Assembly (NCBI RefSeq): GCF_003601975.1
Contig: NZ_QZWZ01000058.1
Span: forward strand, 1-33,409
DNA from: Mesorhizobium waimense
GTDB taxonomy: Bacteria > Pseudomonadota > Alphaproteobacteria > Rhizobiales > Rhizobiaceae
DNA length: 33,409 nt
Direction: 5' to 3'
Notes under the pieces: generated by a model
What the model saw: the letters and a program-made list of their open reading frames with translations, nothing else
The model's database searches: none
Told to the model about the DNA's origin: nothing
Position numbers and translations under genes: made by a program
Shown here: positions 1 through 7,756 of the stretch, piece after piece
Numbering within the stretch: the first letter of the stretch is position 1
Layout: each line of letters starts with the position of its first letter

Positions 1-1
1 G

Positions 2-373
2 CAGCAGCAGGCCGAGCCCGAGCAGGCGGCCAAGCCTCAGAAAAAGGCCAAGGAGCAGCCCGCCGCCGAGCAGCAGCAGGCCGAGCCCGAGCAGGCGGCC
101 AAGCCTCAGAAAAAGGCCAAGAAGCAGCCCGCCGCCGAGCAGCAGCAGGCCGAGCCCGAGCAGGCGGCCAAGCCTCAGAAAAAGGCCAAGGAGCAGCCAG
201 CCGCCGAGCAGCAGCAGGCCGAGCCCGAGCAGGCGGCCAAGCCTCAGAAAAAGGCCAAGGAGCAGCCAGCCGCCGAGCAGCAGCAGGCCGAGCCCGAGCA
301 GGCGGCAAAGCCTCAGAAACCGAAGGCCAAACAGCAGCCCGCCGCCGAGCAGCAGCAAGAGCCCGAGCAGGCG
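2..373 (+). repeat. 69-bp in-frame tandem repeat, about six copies
   Basis: Copies begin at 2, 71, 140, 209, 278 and 350. The first four periods are exactly 69 bp; the fifth is 72 bp because one extra codon is present. Copies differ by only a few bases (for example an AAG for GAG codon in the second copy), so the array is young or being homogenised. All changes keep the reading frame, so the repeat number can vary without breaking the protein. Confidence 0.95.
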
Positions 374-439
374 GCAAAGCCCAAGCCACAGAAGAAAGAA
401 AACAAGGCGTGCGATCCGCAGACTGGGGCGAACTGCTAG
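2..439 (+). CDS. 3' end of a Gln/Ala/Glu/Pro/Lys-rich repeat protein (partial)
   Basis: The open frame enters from outside the window and ends at TAG 437-439, giving the last 145 residues. The sequence is almost entirely a 23-residue repeat (QQQAEPEQAAKPQKKAKEQ plus PAAE) encoded by 69-bp tandem copies, then a unique tail KACDPQTGANC. No start, signal peptide or domain is visible, and I do not recognise the family. The composition (Q, A, E, P, K, almost no hydrophobics) indicates an extended, charged, disordered region, as found in linkers of envelope proteins. The two cysteines in the tail are the only ones in the visible part. A hairpin follows 12 bases after the stop. Function unknown. Confidence 0.7.
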   Translation, partial: QQQAEPEQAAKPQKKAKEQPAAEQQQAEPEQAAKPQKKAKKQPAAEQQQAEPEQAAKPQKKAKEQPAAEQQQAEPEQAAKPQKKAKEQPAAEQQQAEPEQAAKPQKPKAKQQPAAEQQQEPEQAAKPKPQKKENKACDPQTGANC

Positions 440-451
440 TTAAGTGGGCTA

Positions 452-481
452 GGGCACCGCGATTGTTTCACCGCGGTGCCC
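452..481 (+). terminator. hairpin after the repeat-protein gene
   Basis: A perfect 10-bp stem (GGGCACCGCG / CGCGGTGCCC) with a 10-base loop lies 12 bases after the stop of the upstream gene. No T-run follows, so it is a weak intrinsic terminator at best. It could instead protect the 3' end of the message. Confidence 0.5.
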
Positions 482-784
482 GCTGACGGGCCTAGGTACG
501 TCGAGAGACTGCCGGTCTGTTTGCCGGACCAATAGTTCAAGGCCATCTGGCCATCTGCAGCGACCAGCGCTTTCCATGCGCGAGAAGGCGATCCTTCTGA
601 TCGCAGCTGACATATGTGTCCCGAACTCGGACTGCCGTTCGAGCTTTGCGTTTCCGTCGAGGACCTCCGTGAATACTCCGCCACATCGCGCCTAAGACCG
701 GCTGGTCGGCCGATACCTCCTCACCCACCTGTCGGCTGAGGTTCCTTCGTCGCTGCCGAAGCTTTGTGGGCCAGCGCGTCCCCA
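482..784. other. gene-free stretch between hairpin and helicase remnant
   Basis: About 300 bases with only short overlapping frames that resemble no protein family. Its position just beyond a truncated helicase fragment suggests decayed coding DNA, but I could not trace helicase similarity further in any frame. Nothing else is recognised here. Confidence 0.4.
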
Positions 785-919
785 AGGCGGCACTCCATCT
801 TCGCCTTCCAGTGCAAAACGGCCGAACTCTGCAGCGACATTGCGGCGCACAGCGTGGTTTTTGAAGCGATGGACGCGGCCTTCACGCTGTTCGATGTCGA
901 CCGGATTGGGGTCGTTTGC
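785..919 (-). pseudogene. remnant of an SF2-type helicase gene (motif VI region)
   Basis: On the minus strand about 45 codons read NDPNPVDIEQREGRVHRF and onward to an Ala/Glu-rich stretch ending PPWG. The Q-REGRVHR core is helicase motif VI of the large SNF2/DEAD-like helicase-related proteins, where it lies near the end of the C-terminal RecA domain. No other helicase motif is present: upstream the frame runs straight into the 3' end of scpB, and downstream the frame no longer resembles the family. This is a scrap left by a deletion or rearrangement. Identification rests on one motif plus flanks. Confidence 0.6.
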
Positions 920-932
920 CATCAGGCCTGCG

Positions 933-1634
933 TCACATGTCGGGCCCTGAAACGTCATCCTGATCGCCATTTGAAAAATCGGGCATGATGTCGCCGGCCA
1001 GCAGCTTCTCCTTCGACAGCAGCCCCGCGTCCTCGAGTGCCTCGAAATCCGGCAGCTGGCGCAGCGTGTCGAGCCCGAACTGCGACAGAAAGGTTTTCGT
1101 CGTCACGTAGGTGTACGGCGCGCCCGGCTGGGGGCTGCGCGGCCCCGAGGCAATCAGGTCCTGCGCGCGCAGCACGCCGATTAGATCGCGCGAGACCTCC
1201 TTGCCGAAGAAGGAAGACAGCTCGCTACGGGTGATCGGCTGGAAATAGACAATGCACATCAAGACGAGCGCCTCCGCCTGCGACAGGTCTTTTGTACCCT
1301 GCCCCGCGGCCGTGCCGAAGGCGGAGCGGATGACGTCGGCGAAGGCTTTTTTCGTCCGGTGTTGCCAGCCGCCGGCGACCGCGACCAGCTCATAGGGGCG
1401 GCCGGCGAGCTCGGCGCGGATGTCGTCGATGATCAGCTCGAGATTGCAGTTTCTTCCCACCACGCGCGCAAGGACACTACGTGTCACCGGTTCGCTGGCA
1501 GCAAAGATCACCGCTTCGACGCGACCCATCCACTCGCGCCAGCGCAGTTCCGGCGGCAGGTGCTCCAGCTCGGCGTCGACCGGCATTCGCTGGACATTTT
1601 TTTTCGCCCTTTCGTCGCTCGCTGTCTCCGCCAT
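933..1634 (-). CDS. scpB: ScpB-like segregation/condensation protein
   Basis: This 233-residue protein resembles ScpB, the winged-helix subunit that with the kleisin ScpA regulates SMC condensin. The two winged-helix units lie at roughly residues 35-110 and 115-185 (WMGRVEAVIFAASEPVTRSV; SQAEALVLMCIVYFQPITRS). The first 30 residues are a charged extension. The ATG follows the DUF1403 stop after two bases, so the two genes are one transcriptional unit. No scpA or smc lies nearby: this is an accessory, element-borne ScpB, a pairing with DUF1403 seen on rhizobial mobile DNA. It may help maintain or fold the element; its partner is unknown. The 3' end abuts a helicase remnant. Confidence 0.85.
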   Translation of the reverse strand: MAETASDERAKKNVQRMPVDAELEHLPPELRWREWMGRVEAVIFAASEPVTRSVLARVVGRNCNLELIIDDIRAELAGRPYELVAVAGGWQHRTKKAFADVIRSAFGTAAGQGTKDLSQAEALVLMCIVYFQPITRSELSSFFGKEVSRDLIGVLRAQDLIASGPRSPQPGAPYTYVTTKTFLSQFGLDTLRQLPDFEALEDAGLLSKEKLLAGDIMPDFSNGDQDDVSGPDM

Positions 1635-1636
1635 CG

Positions 1637-2593
1637 CTAAAGTCCAAACAGCCGGAAAGAGGAACGGCCAGACAGCTCGCGCACGGCCTCGAGCTGTTGC
1701 AGCCGCTCGAACAGACGGCGCGCCGCAAAACGCGACAGGTTTTTTGTCACGAGCGATCCGGCGACGGCATCTTCATTCAGGAGCAAAAAAATCACGTCGT
1801 CGGCGCCCTTGGCGCGCAGTTTTGGCACCACCGCCAGGAGTTTTTCGGCGCGGCGCGACAGCTCGCCGGCGAGCCGGCAGGCTTCTGCCGCCGCATGCAC
1901 CAACGCGACGCAAACCGCGCGCTCGAAACTTTTGTCCCCGGGTCGGATGCGCTTGCCGCCACCGGCCTCGGCACGGAAGGACGGTCCATAGGCCTGGGCC
2001 ATCAAGAGCGGAAGCGGCAGCGGCCAGCGCAGGCTTTGCGCCAGCACCAGGTCGGCAAGCCACCAGGCAAAAAGCTCGGCATCGGGCCGCACCGCGACGA
2101 CGCGGGCGGCGATTGCGGCGGCGGCGAACGGCGCCGGCCGGCCGCTGCGGACCTGATCGTCGATCGCCGCGCACAGATCGGCGAGAGCTTTATGGTCCCA
2201 GGCCAGTCCGAGCAGTTCGACCACCTTCGCCAGACGTTCGGCGCTGGCGACGGGCGGCTGCAGAGCCAGCTGCCGCCAGGCGGAAAAAATGGCGCCGGCG
2301 GGACCGGGGTCGGCGCCGGCCGGGCAAAGCTGCCAGGCGTCGCGCAAACCGGCTGCGTCCTCGGCGCGGCCGGCGAGCCGCATGCTGGCGGCGGCGCCGT
2401 TCAGCGCCAGCCGCTGGCGCCAGGCGCCGGCCCAGCTGGGTTGCGCGCGGGCAGGCGTGTCGAGCGCGCCCAGGGCGGCGCCGGCCTGGTAGGCGGCGTC
2501 GGCTTCGCTGGACGCGCCGCCGGCGGCGAGCGCCCAGGCCGGAACGGTCGGCGGCGCGGCGGGGCTGGCGGTGGTGGGATCGAGGCGAATCAT
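1637..2593 (-). CDS. DUF1403 family protein
   Basis: This 318-residue, Ala/Leu/Arg-rich, largely helical protein has no signal peptide or membrane segment. It is recognised as a DUF1403 protein by overall sequence (segments such as PAWALAAGGASSEADAAYQ, RPDAELFAWWLADLVLAQ and the tail ELSGRSSFRLFGL). The family is known mainly from rhizobial plasmids and islands beside scpB-like genes and has no assigned activity. Here it is the first gene of the pair, two bases before scpB. A perfect inverted repeat about 85 bases upstream is a plausible operator. Very GC-rich codon use produces long false frames on the other strand. Confidence 0.8.
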   Translation of the reverse strand: MIRLDPTTASPAAPPTVPAWALAAGGASSEADAAYQAGAALGALDTPARAQPSWAGAWRQRLALNGAAASMRLAGRAEDAAGLRDAWQLCPAGADPGPAGAIFSAWRQLALQPPVASAERLAKVVELLGLAWDHKALADLCAAIDDQVRSGRPAPFAAAAIAARVVAVRPDAELFAWWLADLVLAQSLRWPLPLPLLMAQAYGPSFRAEAGGGKRIRPGDKSFERAVCVALVHAAAEACRLAGELSRRAEKLLAVVPKLRAKGADDVIFLLLNEDAVAGSLVTKNLSRFAARRLFERLQQLEAVRELSGRSSFRLFGL

Positions 2594-2864
2594 GGTTTTG
2601 GAGCGTAAAGCGCGCGTGCGCTTTCCGCCATCAATTTCGGCACAAAACGCACAGCCTGTCGGCGCGTTATAATGAACGATAATGTTGCATTATCAGTCGT
2701 TTAATCATGCCAGCCCGCCATCGTTTCCGTCCGGCTCTCTGCTGGCTCTACTGTCGCAGCGTCTACTTTTGGTGCGGGTTCTGGATTGACTCTTTGGCGA
2801 GATGAGGCGCGAAGCAGCCATCCGCAATCCGGCACATGCCAGCTGCTAGATTGCATAAAACATT
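2594..2864. other. intergenic region upstream of DUF1403
   Basis: About 270 bases between the DUF1403 start and the 3' end of the unknown cargo gene. It holds an AT-rich patch with a palindrome (2678-2694). A short plus-strand frame (2707-2805, 32 codons) and an overlapping minus-strand open frame have no recognisable similarity. This is the left edge of the cargo island. Confidence 0.5.
2678..2694. promoter_or_regulatory. palindrome, candidate operator of the DUF1403-scpB pair
   Basis: GATAATG-ttg-CATTATC is a perfect 7-bp inverted repeat with a 3-base centre in the most AT-rich patch of this intergenic region. It sits 85 bases upstream of the DUF1403 start. Shape and spacing suit a dimeric helix-turn-helix repressor. 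No cognate regulator is adjacent. Confidence 0.45.
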
Positions 2865-4301
2865 TCAGGAAAAGGCCCATTCCGCATCGGCCGGCGTGAC
2901 CAACCCCTGCCGCAGCCGGCTGTGAAGTTCATGCCACGACGGGTCTGTTACGAAGCCATTCATACTTCCGCAGGCCTCGGCGAAAGAAATGTCGCCCAAA
3001 CGGTCGATAAGATCACTCATCCCGCCGTTCCTGCCATTTAGGTATAGCTCGAACGGATCATCATCGCACTCAATTACCCGATGTCCCCAAGCTCCCGGCA
3101 CGTCGTCCGTTGCGAGAGCCTGCAGAAGATCCGCATCCGCGCCCGCAACCTCAAGCGCCCGGCGGACAACATAGCGCATCAAGGGATAGTATACCGGTTG
3201 ATGACTGCCTCCGAGCACGCGAACGCCGGGCAGAATGGACAAAACCAGAAATACGAGGAGGAGATTCGGAATGAGGCTGCGGTTTGCCAGCCGCTCAAGG
3301 ATATCGGGGGCCGTAAAGCGGGCGACCTTCATCCCGGTCGCTGGATGGACGAGTTCTCCTTCGGCGAGCCGTAGCGGCAGGCGCTTGCCATTCTCATAGA
3401 ACCAGAAGAAATCAGTACCGCGCGGGAGCCAGCCACTCCAGGGGCCGGACGCCAGCCCATCGAGGCCGGCAAGGATATTGGAAGCGAACTTCGGGTCTTC
3501 CAGCAGTTTCATGCGTAGCCAGGAATTTTCGTCCGACAGATGGTCCGCCACCAGATCGGCAATATCCTCGTCGTCGATCTGCAGGAAAGCAAAGCGGCCT
3601 CCGAACATTTTTGGCCAAAGAACTAGATTGGCCGCCTTGATGGCGTGCGCGGGCCGCTCGAATTGCGTCTTCGGCAGAAGGCTACGAAGCAGCGTGAGCG
3701 TGTCTCCCCCAGTGTTTGGCTCCGTCGGTAACAACTCGAACCTATAGGGTCCCGGCCCGGCTAGCAGGCTGTATCCGATCATCCGGCTTCGGCTGAGGCC
3801 GAAGACGTTGACCGGCTTCCCGTCAACGGTGAGCCAGCCTGGTCCCTTGCGTGGTTTTTCAACGAGATTTACCGTCGAAACGGCATAGGAAAGATAGGTC
3901 GAACAGCCATGCGCCGAGAGACCAAGGAGGCTGAAGATGTGCGTGTAATAGGCTTCTGGCTCCATGAGGAGGAGCAAATGAGGGCCTGTCTGCAACACCC
4001 GGCGCCTTTCGAAATCCCTGCAGATTTCCGAGGCGGCATCGGTCGATAACCCGTTTCGTGTCGCTGCCTTCCTGATGATGTCGATTAGTTTGCTGAAGGC
4101 TCGAAGCCGGATTTCTGGCATGTACCTGGATGCTGGCGCCTCGAACAGGCGAGACGCATATTCGCGTGTCGGCCGGGAATGATATGGGCTCATCCAGGGG
4201 TAGAGTGCCGTCAGCGACCCCAGGATTGCCCGTTTCGCATCTGCACCTGCTGCTAGCTCTTCCACCTCACGATTCACCCTTTTCTTCCGCCTGACCGGCA
4301 C
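2865..4301 (-). CDS. unknown 478-residue cargo protein
   Basis: I do not recognise this family. The protein is soluble-looking, with one strongly hydrophobic stretch near residues 345-365 (LIPNLLLVFLVLSILPGVRV). Candidate conserved segments are GLSRSRMIGYSLLAGPGPY, LLPTEPNTGGDTLTLLRSLL and HQPVYYPLMRYVVRRALE. Its start overlaps the end of the MFS gene by about 35 bases (GTG at 4301) or 11 bases (GTG at 4277, which has a better ribosome site); either way it is translationally coupled to the exporter. That coupling suggests it makes, modifies or handles the exported compound. It ends the minus-strand arm of the cargo. Function is not assigned. Confidence 0.75.
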   Translation of the reverse strand: MPVRRKKRVNREVEELAAGADAKRAILGSLTALYPWMSPYHSRPTREYASRLFEAPASRYMPEIRLRAFSKLIDIIRKAATRNGLSTDAASEICRDFERRRVLQTGPHLLLLMEPEAYYTHIFSLLGLSAHGCSTYLSYAVSTVNLVEKPRKGPGWLTVDGKPVNVFGLSRSRMIGYSLLAGPGPYRFELLPTEPNTGGDTLTLLRSLLPKTQFERPAHAIKAANLVLWPKMFGGRFAFLQIDDEDIADLVADHLSDENSWLRMKLLEDPKFASNILAGLDGLASGPWSGWLPRGTDFFWFYENGKRLPLRLAEGELVHPATGMKVARFTAPDILERLANRSLIPNLLLVFLVLSILPGVRVLGGSHQPVYYPLMRYVVRRALEVAGADADLLQALATDDVPGAWGHRVIECDDDPFELYLNGRNGGMSDLIDRLGDISFAEACGSMNGFVTDPSWHELHSRLRQGLVTPADAEWAFS

Positions 4302-5472
4302 CGACGCTCAAGCACGAAATACTGACGAGGAGCACCACTCCGAAACTAAAGAAAATCGTCGAAGGAAATGCTCGATCTCCTACTGCGGCGGCGATGCCGA
4401 AGACGAGTAATCCGAGCACCACGGCCACACTATGCATAATGCCTTTTGCCCGGCCCAACAGATAAACGGATACACGCGACTGCAGTGTGACTTCAACGCT
4501 GACGCGTCCAAGATTGTATAGAAATCCGAGCGCCGCAAAAAGCATCACTGTCCAGGGCGTGCGCAGAGATGCCAGCGCCATGAGTACCAGCGCCGCTAAG
4601 CCCAAAAGCATGAGATGCCGCGCATGGGTACTCATCGCTCCTTCAATTCGGAATAGAGAGACCGCGCCGATCAGTGAGCCCACCGACCATGCAGCCTCGA
4701 GGTAGCCGAAATCCACGGCAGTACCTTTCTGCTCCTGGAAGACGAAGCTCGATCCCATGACGCTGACAAGCACCGCGCTTGTATAGAGAAGCGCGTAGAC
4801 GACAATGAGACGACGCAGGCTCGGATCGATTTGCGCTGCAGAGATTTTGGGGATGCGGACATCGCGCGAAACCGATTGCCACCGCATCAGGGCAAGGCAG
4901 CCTGCTGAAAACATGAAGAAGGCAGCAAGAACGGTGAATGGCAGGGCTGGGGAGCGTTCATGCAGCAAAGGCCCTGCAAGCAGAGCTGCGCCGAGATTGC
5001 CTAACTGCATGACGAAGAAGACGGCGGAATTCGAGGTTACAAGATCGCGGCCGCCAGCTATCACGGGGATCATTGATTGAGAGCTGGTAAGCGCGACACG
5101 GTCGCAAAACGAAAAGAGGGCCGCTGACAGACAGATAATCAGAAACACGTCCATGTAGAGAAGCGCGCAAGCGGTAGCCAGCATAACGACGAAGCGGCTG
5201 AGGTCTGCCGCAACGTTCAAGCGCCGCCTGTCAAATCGATCCGCCGCTACGCCGGCCAAAGGGCTCGCGATGAATTCGACAATACTTGCGATCGCAAGGA
5301 ACGTCGCCACGCCGGCAGTTCCGTACCCTCGCTCGACGAGAATCCAGGCGGATGCGATGTAGTAGCCGTTTCGGGCAACAGCCGCCGATAGCGTGCTGGC
5401 CAGGAATCCTGGGCAGGGATTGGACCGGTCGGCCCGTCCTTTGCCATGATGAATTTGAACCAGGTTTGACAT
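4267..5472 (-). CDS. MFS transporter (EntS/MFS_3-like exporter)
   Basis: This 401-residue integral membrane protein has repeated hydrophobic segments expected for about 12 helices. Motif A of the major facilitator superfamily is seen near residues 70-85 (GVAADRFDRRRL). The overall look matches the drug/siderophore exporter branch (EntS-like, MFS_3). It should use the proton gradient to move a small molecule outward across the inner membrane. It follows the AraC gene after about 107 bases on the same strand and overlaps the start of the unknown 478-residue gene. The substrate is unknown; a product of the neighbouring enzymes is the natural guess. Confidence 0.85.
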   Translation of the reverse strand: MSNLVQIHHGKGRADRSNPCPGFLASTLSAAVARNGYYIASAWILVERGYGTAGVATFLAIASIVEFIASPLAGVAADRFDRRRLNVAADLSRFVVMLATACALLYMDVFLIICLSAALFSFCDRVALTSSQSMIPVIAGGRDLVTSNSAVFFVMQLGNLGAALLAGPLLHERSPALPFTVLAAFFMFSAGCLALMRWQSVSRDVRIPKISAAQIDPSLRRLIVVYALLYTSAVLVSVMGSSFVFQEQKGTAVDFGYLEAAWSVGSLIGAVSLFRIEGAMSTHARHLMLLGLAALVLMALASLRTPWTVMLFAALGFLYNLGRVSVEVTLQSRVSVYLLGRAKGIMHSVAVVLGLLVFGIAAAVGDRAFPSTIFFSFGVVLLVSISCLSVGAGQAEEKGES

Positions 5473-5579
5473 GAGCGGCGTATCCGGGCTGACCGCCGAT
5501 GGATACCTTCTTCCGCCAAGCCTGCTTTACTGTGATGTTGGGGTTTTCGGATACTTGCTGAGAACCGACAAGCGGCGAC

Positions 5580-6470
5580 CTAGATTCGGCACTTACGACG
5601 AAATTCCGTGGGGGCCGCGCCGAAGGCCCGCTTAAAGGCGGTCGTGAAATGGCTCGAACTGCCGAAACCACATTCCATCGCGATTTCCGTCGCCGACAAA
5701 TTGGTCGTTCGCAGCATGTCCGCGGATTGCTCCAGTCGGCGCTGCGCAATGAATGCGTGCGGCGTCATGCCTGTCGACTGCTTGAAGGCCCTCCAGAAAT
5801 GGAACCGGCTAACCCCAATCTCTTTTGCCAAATCGGTGAGCGAAGGTCTGCCTTCCGACAACAACGCCTCGATCATTCCCACCGCGCGTTTGAGATCGAA
5901 CGACGACAAACCGCCTTTTACCGGTTCCTGCCGCATGCCGTTCAACCTGAACATTTGCACCAGCAATTGCGTGGCCTGGCTCTCCACCATCCTTGCGCTG
6001 ATTGGATCAGGCTGCTTGAGCTCCAAGGCAATCCTCTGCAACGCCAACTCTACAGTGCCATCCCGAAATCCGATCGAAGGCGGCAGCACCGCCGGGCGAT
6101 GGCGCGCCATTCCCGCAAACACATCATCGGCGAACCCTTTTTCAATCGAGACCAGGAGGTAGGAGGCGGTCGCGTCGCCCTCGTCCCATCCATTCCAATC
6201 ACTGCCGGCGGGCATGAAGATGATCGAACCGGCCCGGCGCGGCAAAAAGGCAATCCGGCGCCCATCTACAATGTCTTCTCCGCGGCACGCCGTGCCCTTC
6301 AGGTTCATCAAGAACACATGGTTTGGCTGGAGGATTCTTGTCTCCTGGCGCTCAAGCCCGGTTCTTTTGATTACGTCCGCCCTTACGCTCCCCCAACTCT
6401 CATATTTGTGGGCAAGCGATTGGTGCCGTGAACGGCGATTCTCGGTCGGGTCGAGGGCAAGAGTATTCAC
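5580..6470 (-). CDS. AraC-family transcriptional regulator
   Basis: This 296-residue protein has an N-terminal cupin-like sensor part (about residues 35-150, including GSIIFMPAGSDWNGW) and a C-terminal AraC DNA-binding domain with two helix-turn-helix units (about 190-290; IGVSRFHFWRAFKQSTGMTP and ATEIAMECGFGSSSHF). GTG is the start, supported by AAGGAGG ten bases upstream. It is first in the minus arm, ahead of the exporter and the unknown gene, and divergent from the methyltransferase gene. It is the likely ligand-responsive activator of both arms. An inverted repeat in the shared intergenic region could be a binding site. Confidence 0.9.
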   Translation of the reverse strand: MNTLALDPTENRRSRHQSLAHKYESWGSVRADVIKRTGLERQETRILQPNHVFLMNLKGTACRGEDIVDGRRIAFLPRRAGSIIFMPAGSDWNGWDEGDATASYLLVSIEKGFADDVFAGMARHRPAVLPPSIGFRDGTVELALQRIALELKQPDPISARMVESQATQLLVQMFRLNGMRQEPVKGGLSSFDLKRAVGMIEALLSEGRPSLTDLAKEIGVSRFHFWRAFKQSTGMTPHAFIAQRRLEQSADMLRTTNLSATEIAMECGFGSSSHFTTAFKRAFGAAPTEFRRKCRI

Positions 6471-6749
6471 GTATCCACAGCCTCCTTACTGGCGAGTGGC
6501 CAGTCGTTGCGTGATGTGGAGAACCATGGGTTGCTGAACAACACGCAAATAACTCTGGATTGGTAGAAGATGTGACTTTAGCGAAAAAATGGCAATCGAG
6601 TGAAAGCCGCCTGTATCCGGCAGGCCTACCAGATGGCTCAGCCAATACTTGAGCCAGGTGAAATATTAGACCACACTTATCTTAGTGGAATTTCCCCCCA
6701 TCGACGTATCGGCATCTCACCACAGGAACGGTGTTGGAGGCATACTGCG
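6471..6749. promoter_or_regulatory. divergent cargo promoter region
   Basis: About 280 bases between the AraC start and the preferred methyltransferase start. It contains an inverted repeat CTGGC-gagtg-GCCAG at 6489-6503, next to the AraC ribosome site (a likely autoregulation point). The middle is AT-richer, and GGAGG at 6736-6740 serves the plus-strand gene. Open codons upstream of 6750 in the methyltransferase frame have no family similarity and are treated as leader. Confidence 0.5.
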
Positions 6750-7745
6750 ATGCGTGGACTCGACGACTTTCTGGCTGAGTGCGACCATGGCCCCCGGATC
6801 AACGGACTCGCCGGCTTTTTCGCGGCGACCGCGGCCGGAAAGAGCGGGATGCCTATCCGCAAGCCCGTCGCCGATACGCGCCTTCTGCCGCGTGATGAAC
6901 TGCTGCGCGACCTGATAAGCCTGCATGCGGCACGACAAGGTTTTTTCGACCAGCACTATCACGGCAGCATTCCCTACAGATTAGAGGAAGAATGCCGGAT
7001 GGCCTACGCAGTTCTGAAATATGCACGGCACCGTGGCGCTCCGCTTTCGCTATACAGCCTCGGAACAGCGGAAGGCACGATGGCGAGAACACTGTCCGAA
7101 CTGTCCGACGGACAAATACGCACACTGTCGTGCAGCCCGAACGCTGAGAATTACAAATGCTTCATGGCTTATGGCGAGCCGCCGCACGCCGACTTCTTCA
7201 TCGGCCCCTTCCATCATTTGACGAAGGACGTCCTGGGTTCAGATCCGCGACTGGCAAATTTCGCCCACGGTTTCGATATCATTCTGGAAGATACGACCTT
7301 TCAGATGTACTCGCCGAACAGATCGGGACAGATCGAGTTCGTGACCCAGCACCTCAAGGCTGACGGGATCTTCGTCTTCGTCGAGAAGTTTCGGGCAACC
7401 GACGAGACGGACTACAGGCGTCGCGAATACCAGAAGGATTTCGGCTTTAAGGCGCGCTATTTTCCCCCGGACGAAATCGAGAAGAAGCAAACCCTCGTTC
7501 TGAATACGATGTTCGGCAATGAGGTGACTTTGGCAGAGATGGCCGACGCAATACACGTGCATTTCAGATACTGCGCCCTGACGTGGAACAGCGGAAATTT
7601 CTGCAGCCTCGCGGCGAGCAATAGCGAAGAAAACCTAAACCGGTACGTTTCCCAGATGGCCACTCCAGCCATTCCGCACGAGTACGTCTACGAAACCAGC
7701 TTGTATCCGACCCTGCCGGTTAGCGTCGCCGCCGCGCAGGAATAG
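6750..7745 (+). CDS. class I SAM-dependent methyltransferase-fold enzyme, CmoA-like
   Basis: From ATG 6750 (GGAGG nine bases upstream) the protein has 331 residues. An upstream GTG at 6600 would add 50 residues but has no ribosome site. The N-terminal third is helical and unassigned. The middle has a Rossmann-like start (SLYSLGTAEGTMARTLSEL, where the glycine-rich loop binds SAM) and an acidic FDIILEDTTFQMY strand. The C-terminal part resembles CmoA: an EKF motif, then PPDEIEKKQTLVLNTM and an aromatic WNSGNFCSLAA segment. It may methylate a small metabolite. SAM-cyclising enzymes that make azetidine-2-carboxylate share this fold and are another possibility. It is divergent from the AraC-exporter arm and precedes a LysR gene. 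Confidence 0.7.
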   Translation: MRGLDDFLAECDHGPRINGLAGFFAATAAGKSGMPIRKPVADTRLLPRDELLRDLISLHAARQGFFDQHYHGSIPYRLEEECRMAYAVLKYARHRGAPLSLYSLGTAEGTMARTLSELSDGQIRTLSCSPNAENYKCFMAYGEPPHADFFIGPFHHLTKDVLGSDPRLANFAHGFDIILEDTTFQMYSPNRSGQIEFVTQHLKADGIFVFVEKFRATDETDYRRREYQKDFGFKARYFPPDEIEKKQTLVLNTMFGNEVTLAEMADAIHVHFRYCALTWNSGNFCSLAASNSEENLNRYVSQMATPAIPHEYVYETSLYPTLPVSVAAAQE

Positions 7746-7756
7746 GCTCCTGAGCC

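Noticed and set aside
1420..2682. Very long plus-strand frames (420 and 375 codons) across scpB and DUF1403.
   Set aside because: They are the antisense of two genes with family similarity, are rich in Arg/Ala/Gly as expected from high GC in the wrong frame, and contain no recognisable domain.
2707..2805. A 32-codon plus-strand frame in the gap upstream of DUF1403.
   Set aside because: No ribosome site, no similarity, and a competing open frame on the other strand.
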